Source of the DNA: Mesorhizobium sp.
GTDB taxonomy: Bacteria > Pseudomonadota > Alphaproteobacteria > Rhizobiales > Rhizobiaceae
Direction of reading: 5' to 3'
DNA length: 64,000 nt
Assembly: GCA_004017535.1 (NCBI GenBank)
Contig: SAJS01000010.1
Location: forward strand, 105,797-169,796
Shown: positions 60,345 through 64,000 of the stretch, in pieces
How the letters are laid out: each line of letters starts with the position of its first letter
Numbering within the stretch: the stretch's first letter is position 1
The notes under the pieces: generated by a model
Told to the model about the DNA's origin: nothing
Databases searched by the model: none
What the model saw: the letters and a program-made list of their open reading frames with translations, nothing else
Translations under genes and position numbers: made by a program

Positions 60345-60475
60345 ACCTCTAGATGAGCCTCCGATCGAGTCAGCTCAAGGCGAAACGCCGCCGAATCCCG
60401 CTTGGTTGCCAAAATTGTTGAACCCACCGACGGCCCTTGCGTTGCAAGCAAGTTAAAGCCACGCGGGAGAACAGG

Positions 60476-61246
60476 ATGACCCGGATCGCGACCTTCAACG
60501 TCAATGGTGTGAACGGCCGACTCCCCGTGCTCCTGAGGTGGCTTCGCGAGACCGATTATGACGTTGTCTGCCTCCAGGAGCTGAAAACGTCCGACGAGAA
60601 CTTTCCCATCGAGGCGTTACGGGACGCCGGGTTCGGCGCGATCTGGCACGGCCAGAAATCCTATAACGGGGTGGCGATATTGGCGCGTGGGAGGGATCCG
60701 GTCGAACGCCGCCGTGGCTTACCTGGCGATCCCGACGACACGCATAGCCGCTATCTCGAGGCGGAGATCGACGGTCTCATCGTCGCCTGCATCTACCTGC
60801 CGAACGGCAATCCGGCGCCAGGCCCCAAATTCGATTACAAGCTCCGCTGGTTCGACCCTCTCGTCGACTACAGCAAATCTCTGCTGGGCGAGCGCGCCGT
60901 GCTTTGTGGTGATTACAACGTGGTCCCCGCTGAGATAGATGCTGCAGTGCCTAAGCGTTGGCTGGGCGACGCTGTCTTCTTCCCCGAAAGCAGGAAAGCC
61001 TATGCCCACATGCTGAGTTTGGGCTGGGTGGATGCGATGCGCCATATCCATCCGGACAAGGGCATATACACCTACTGGAATTTTTCTTATCGCGGCGGCT
61101 ACGACCGAAGCTCAGGCCTGCGGATGGACCATCTGCTCGTTAGTCCGTCACTTGCGGAAGGCCTTCTGGCCGCGGGTGTCGATGTCGAGACTCGTGGGTG
61201 GGAAAAGCCAAGCGATCACGCCCCCGCCTGGGTCGAGGTCGGCTGA
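60476..61246 (+). CDS. xth: Exodeoxyribonuclease III
   Basis: The 256-residue protein has the exonuclease III (AP endonuclease) motifs: ATFNVNGVNGRLP, LQELKTSDENFP, YLPNGNP, LCGDYNVVP and SDHAPAWVE. It nicks DNA at abasic sites in base-excision repair. The start is ATG 60476 after a GGGAGAACAGG site. Confidence 0.93.
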   Translation: MTRIATFNVNGVNGRLPVLLRWLRETDYDVVCLQELKTSDENFPIEALRDAGFGAIWHGQKSYNGVAILARGRDPVERRRGLPGDPDDTHSRYLEAEIDGLIVACIYLPNGNPAPGPKFDYKLRWFDPLVDYSKSLLGERAVLCGDYNVVPAEIDAAVPKRWLGDAVFFPESRKAYAHMLSLGWVDAMRHIHPDKGIYTYWNFSYRGGYDRSSGLRMDHLLVSPSLAEGLLAAGVDVETRGWEKPSDHAPAWVEVG

Positions 61247-61331
61247 ACCTTTGCGCTGTCGCAGTTGCAGAAAACCTGCTTGGCAGCGGTCGCCCACGCT
61301 TCAATGTCAACCTCTGAAAGGAGGCCTCAAG

Positions 61332-61424
61332 ATGCCAAGGTTTGTTACGGATATATACCGCAAGGCCTCGGCCCGTCAGGTCCCTGTGCTGTCGCGCACG
61401 GCGTCGTCGAGGTGTGGCCTCTGA
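61332..61424 (+). CDS. Possible 30-residue peptide
   Basis: A short frame (MPRFVTDIYRKASARQVPVL and ten more residues) follows a near-perfect AAAGGAGG site at the correct distance. It ends at a TGA beyond which another frame continues sensibly, so it may be part of a frameshifted gene. No family is recognised. Confidence 0.25.
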   Translation: MPRFVTDIYRKASARQVPVLSRTASSRCGL

Positions 61425-61738
61425 GGCAATATCCAGCGCAGCCTCGCCTGATATGATCCGGTCGATGAAAGCGGCTTTCGTGATGACGTTCCGCGAGGAG
61501 ACATGGCTAGAAAGCAGACGGGTCCGACCGAACTTCACTCCCTTATCGTACCAACCCAGGCAGCTCGGGCTGGAGAGCGACCAGAAAGAGGCAAGTTGGG
61601 GCGCTCAACGCGCAAAAACGCCCAACGGATCCGCGGCGAACGTGCGCGATTGAGCGCTCATATATTGCCGCCAAAAGAGGGTCCGATAGGGCCGACGGCG
61701 GCCGTGTCGTGGGAACGAAAAAAGAAAAGAAGCAGAAC

Positions 61739-61765
61739 TGTCGTGTGCGATTTTTGCACACGACA
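61739..61765. repeat. Perfect 10-base stem hairpin
   Basis: Arms TGTCGTGTGC and GCACACGACA pair perfectly around the loop GATTTTT. It resembles a terminator or RNA element and sits inside a doubtful frame. Confidence 0.5.
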
Positions 61766-62278
61766 TCTCGTAATTGGATGGTTTCGCTTAAGCATCCGTC
61801 CCATCCATCATAGGTGGTACGGCAATCGACTTCTTCATGGGCCTATTTCATCGCTGGCGCAGCGATCGTTGTCAAATTCTCTAGCGCGATCTATCATATT
61901 CTCGTTTGATTTCAAAGAGTTCGGGAAAGAGGGACAAAAGTCCCTCGCAAGAAGGGACCTTCTTCCCATTCACACTTTTTGTTAAAAGGCAACAGTCCCA
62001 TTTGAAATTTCCACAAATAAGCGTAAAATTTTTCTTGCTCATGTTTTGAGCGGGAGGCGTACAGGCAGTCAATGCCTGTTGGAGAGGGGCGGGGTTAAGT
62101 ATGCCCTCATTTTCGATCCTTGGTGCCCGCCGTTGGTGGGTCACCGATGCGCGTAGGACGCATCCGCCTAGAATTGCCTGACGGGGCAAGGAGCGGAGGA
62201 CCAGCGGCGGCTCCTCCCAACCCCTCTACCCCCTGACTCGATTCAGAACTCTAGTTTCCTTTTAACGATGGCGCGCAG

Positions 62279-62296
62279 CGCCGGCCCGGGCCGGCG
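62279..62296. repeat. Perfect 18-base palindrome near the adhesin start
   Basis: The sequence CGCCGGCCCGGGCCGGCG is fully self-complementary and lies 73 bases upstream of the adhesin ATG. It may form a hairpin in the leader or be an operator. Confidence 0.45.
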
Positions 62297-62369
62297 GATG
62301 GTGCGCCCATGCGTCCGGTTGCCAGCGTTGGGGCTGAGACAGCGCCGGTCGCATTGAACGGAGGCGATC

Positions 62370-64000
62370 ATGACCACTATCGACATCAACGGCACACTGA
62401 CCCTCGACCAAACATCGGGACTCCAGGACGACGATATTGCCATCAGCAACGATCTCACCGGGCTTTCAACGCCCTTCAGGAGCTTCCTCAATGGATTGAC
62501 GGGAGACCTGCAGCTATCCGCGGCTCAGCTCAGCTTTGCCGACGACGTCGAGGCCGCTGCCAGCGGCGCCAGCTTCGTCACTGTCAATCCGGACGGCGCC
62601 ACAATCAGCAACCTGTTCTTCTCCGATGGCAGCGGCAATGCGTTCGACGGCGACCAGGTCATCTACAATGGCAATGCCCTGCAGACAATCAATGGCGAGA
62701 ACATCTATCTCCATTCCTATGCGAACGGGACGATAGTGCTGGCCACCACTAGTGCCACCGAAGGCGTAGGCGATGTCGTCGCAGCATTCTACCTGAACAC
62801 GGCCGCCGACAGTCTCAGCGCCAGCATCGAGATGGTGACCTTCGAGGCAATCGCGCATCCGGATAGCACCAATTCCGACGACAGCATCGACTGGACCAAT
62901 CTCCTCAACGTCTCCACCACAGGTTCAGTATCTTTCAATTTTGATGGTCTTGCCTCCGGCAACAATTTGTTTGTGGCTGTAGGCACGTCCGGTGCGGGAA
63001 TGGTGGTGAGCGGCATACATCCGGTCATCAAAGCCGACGGAACGCTCGATAACTCTGGCGACAACATCAAGACCAGCCAGGGCGGCATCGGGGCCACCAT
63101 CGGCGTCAACAACCAGATGTTCGACCCGGGCGAGACGGCGGTGTTCAGTTTCGTCAAAGGGCAAGCACCAGGCACATACAACGACCTGGACAATATGAAC
63201 TACAACGACTTCATTGATGTCAAAGACGCCACGCTCTTCATCTCCCAGACAGAGGGCAGTCCCGGCACCAACTTCACGGTCAAGATCGGCGCGTTCAGCG
63301 CCGGCGGCGCATCGACCAATCCCGAAAGTGGCCGCAGCTATCTCGACAACAATCTGGCCAGCGGCGCCAATCTCGGCAATGACGCCGGACAAAGCGCGCT
63401 TACCGACGATACGGCGGTGGCCATCGTTCGCGTCGTCATCAAGGATGGCAACGGGCAGCTCGTCACCGACACGACGGTGACGAACGGGTTCGTCACCTTC
63501 AACGCGGATGGCACCATTACCGCGCAGCACCTCAACGATGCCTACACGGTGCAGTGGTTCACCGACAACAGCGGCACCCAGGCCATTGAGACCTTTAATC
63601 GCTTCCAGGCGACGGCGGTGGTCGGCAAGTTCGACGTCGGGCGGGTCGACCTGTCGCAAGGCGTGACGGTGACCCAATCGGTAGGCGATAAGCTCCACAC
63701 CGATGACGACGGGCCGCACATCTCCACGACTGGCACCGAGCCGACGCTGACCGTCGACGAGACGGTTCTTGCGACTAACGACACCAAGAGTTTTGCCGCC
63801 AACTTCAGTTCCGGCTACGGTACCGATGGGGCTGGCACCCTGACCTATGCGCTCAGCATCGCCGCAGGCTCAACCGGCCTTGTTGACACCGCGACCGGCC
63901 AAGCGGTTGTCCTCTCGGTGAACGGCAGCGGCGTTGTCGAAGGCCGCACCGCCACGAGCAACGATCTTGTCTTCACGGTCTCTGTCAGCAGTACTGGCAG
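62370..64000 (+). CDS. Very large repeat-type secreted adhesin, truncated by the window end
   Basis: The frame stays open from ATG 62370 (after an ACGGAGG site) to the window end, 543 codons so far. The product is Asp/Asn/Gly/Thr-rich with no signal peptide and very few cysteines. From about residue 455 it enters a repeat of the DUF5801/T1SS-143 type (TEPTLTVDETVLATND, then LTYALSIAAG, then GRTATSNDLVFTVSV). Such proteins are type I-secreted RTX-like surface adhesins, often thousands of residues long. The C-terminal secretion signal and its ABC exporter lie outside the window. Confidence 0.75.
   Translation, partial: MTTIDINGTLTLDQTSGLQDDDIAISNDLTGLSTPFRSFLNGLTGDLQLSAAQLSFADDVEAAASGASFVTVNPDGATISNLFFSDGSGNAFDGDQVIYNGNALQTINGENIYLHSYANGTIVLATTSATEGVGDVVAAFYLNTAADSLSASIEMVTFEAIAHPDSTNSDDSIDWTNLLNVSTTGSVSFNFDGLASGNNLFVAVGTSGAGMVVSGIHPVIKADGTLDNSGDNIKTSQGGIGATIGVNNQMFDPGETAVFSFVKGQAPGTYNDLDNMNYNDFIDVKDATLFISQTEGSPGTNFTVKIGAFSAGGASTNPESGRSYLDNNLASGANLGNDAGQSALTDDTAVAIVRVVIKDGNGQLVTDTTVTNGFVTFNADGTITAQHLNDAYTVQWFTDNSGTQAIETFNRFQATAVVGKFDVGRVDLSQGVTVTQSVGDKLHTDDDGPHISTTGTEPTLTVDETVLATNDTKSFAANFSSGYGTDGAGTLTYALSIAAGSTGLVDTATGQAVVLSVNGSGVVEGRTATSNDLVFTVSVSSTG

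Larger units (their letters stand above)
61247..62369. other. Long intergenic region, AT-rich in part
   Basis: Frames on both strands overlap without named domains. A plus-strand frame at 61503-61985 starts after a GAGGAG site with a basic product, but it contains a strong hairpin (61739-61765), so it is doubtful. Near 61930-61964 are two short palindromes (AGGGAC/GTCCCT and AAGAAGG/CCTTCTT). The region 61740-62060 is AT-richer than the rest and may hold the adhesin promoter. Confidence 0.4.

Noticed and set aside
1-64000. CRISPR arrays, insertion sequences, integrases, rRNA or tRNA genes
   Set aside because: No regularly spaced direct repeats, transposase or integrase motifs, or RNA gene signatures were found on reading.

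Overview
The window is high-GC DNA from an alphaproteobacterium, most likely a Rhizobiales member of the Mesorhizobium/Phyllobacteriaceae type. This is inferred from a complete clade I nos cluster (nosRZDFYLX) with pseudoazurin, rhizobial small-gene families (DUF768, DUF6455, DUF6522, DUF3618), promoters of the EcfG general-stress type (GGAAC-N16-CGTT), and two copies of a ~103-bp palindromic intergenic element typical of rhizobia. Roughly 80 genes were identified. No rRNA, tRNA, CRISPR array, integrase or insertion sequence was seen.

Layout. 0.1-5.3 kb: a ba3-like terminal oxidase operon with di- and tri-haem cytochromes c and a 57-residue subunit IIa-like peptide. 5.7-11.4 kb: an oxygen-independent ubiquinone module (ubiTUV, mog, DUF6455) divergent from ubiD-ubiX, with an FNR-type box between them. 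11.4-20 kb: nitric-oxide-related genes (nnrS, NnrR-like and NsrR-like regulators, three DUF2249 proteins, a DUF59 protein, a RIC/YtfE repair protein). 20.2-30.1 kb: nosRZDFYLX and pseudoazurin. No nitrite or NO reductase genes lie in the window.

30.2-33.5 kb: small genes with their own EcfG-type promoters, a frameshifted gene and a K+-channel-like protein. 33.8-43.1 kb: a tightly overlapping operon of a GlcG-like protein, a XoxF-type quinoprotein alcohol dehydrogenase with the lanthanide-type Asp-Tyr-Asp motif, a XoxJ-like protein, cytochromes c and a whole caa3 oxidase with CtaG. Converging on it (43.1-46.8 kb) is a quinoprotein-associated ABC transporter set. 46.9-56.1 kb: a general-stress island (two YciF-like proteins, DUF3618, holin-like protein, 24-residue membrane peptide, atypical Nramp with PRC-barrel-like partners, DUF768, ClpP-like protease, iron-permease-like protein). 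56.2-59.5 kb: pqqABCDE, which can supply PQQ to the quinoprotein. 59.5-61.2 kb: a repeat, an unknown gene and exonuclease III. From 62.4 kb: the start of a very large RTX/type I-secreted repeat protein that runs off the window.

How it fits together. Five FNR/NnrR-type boxes (TTG-N8-CAA) sit in front of the ubiquinone, nnrS, RIC, nosR and pseudoazurin genes, so oxygen and NO probably co-ordinate anaerobic quinone synthesis with N2O respiration and nitrosative repair. The second half pairs PQQ synthesis, a lanthanide-type alcohol dehydrogenase and a dedicated oxidase, alongside a set of sigma-EcfG-type promoters. The most distinctive items are the dehydrogenase-to-oxidase operon, the dense set of EcfG promoters (two predicting leaderless mRNAs), and small genes that standard ORF calling tends to miss.
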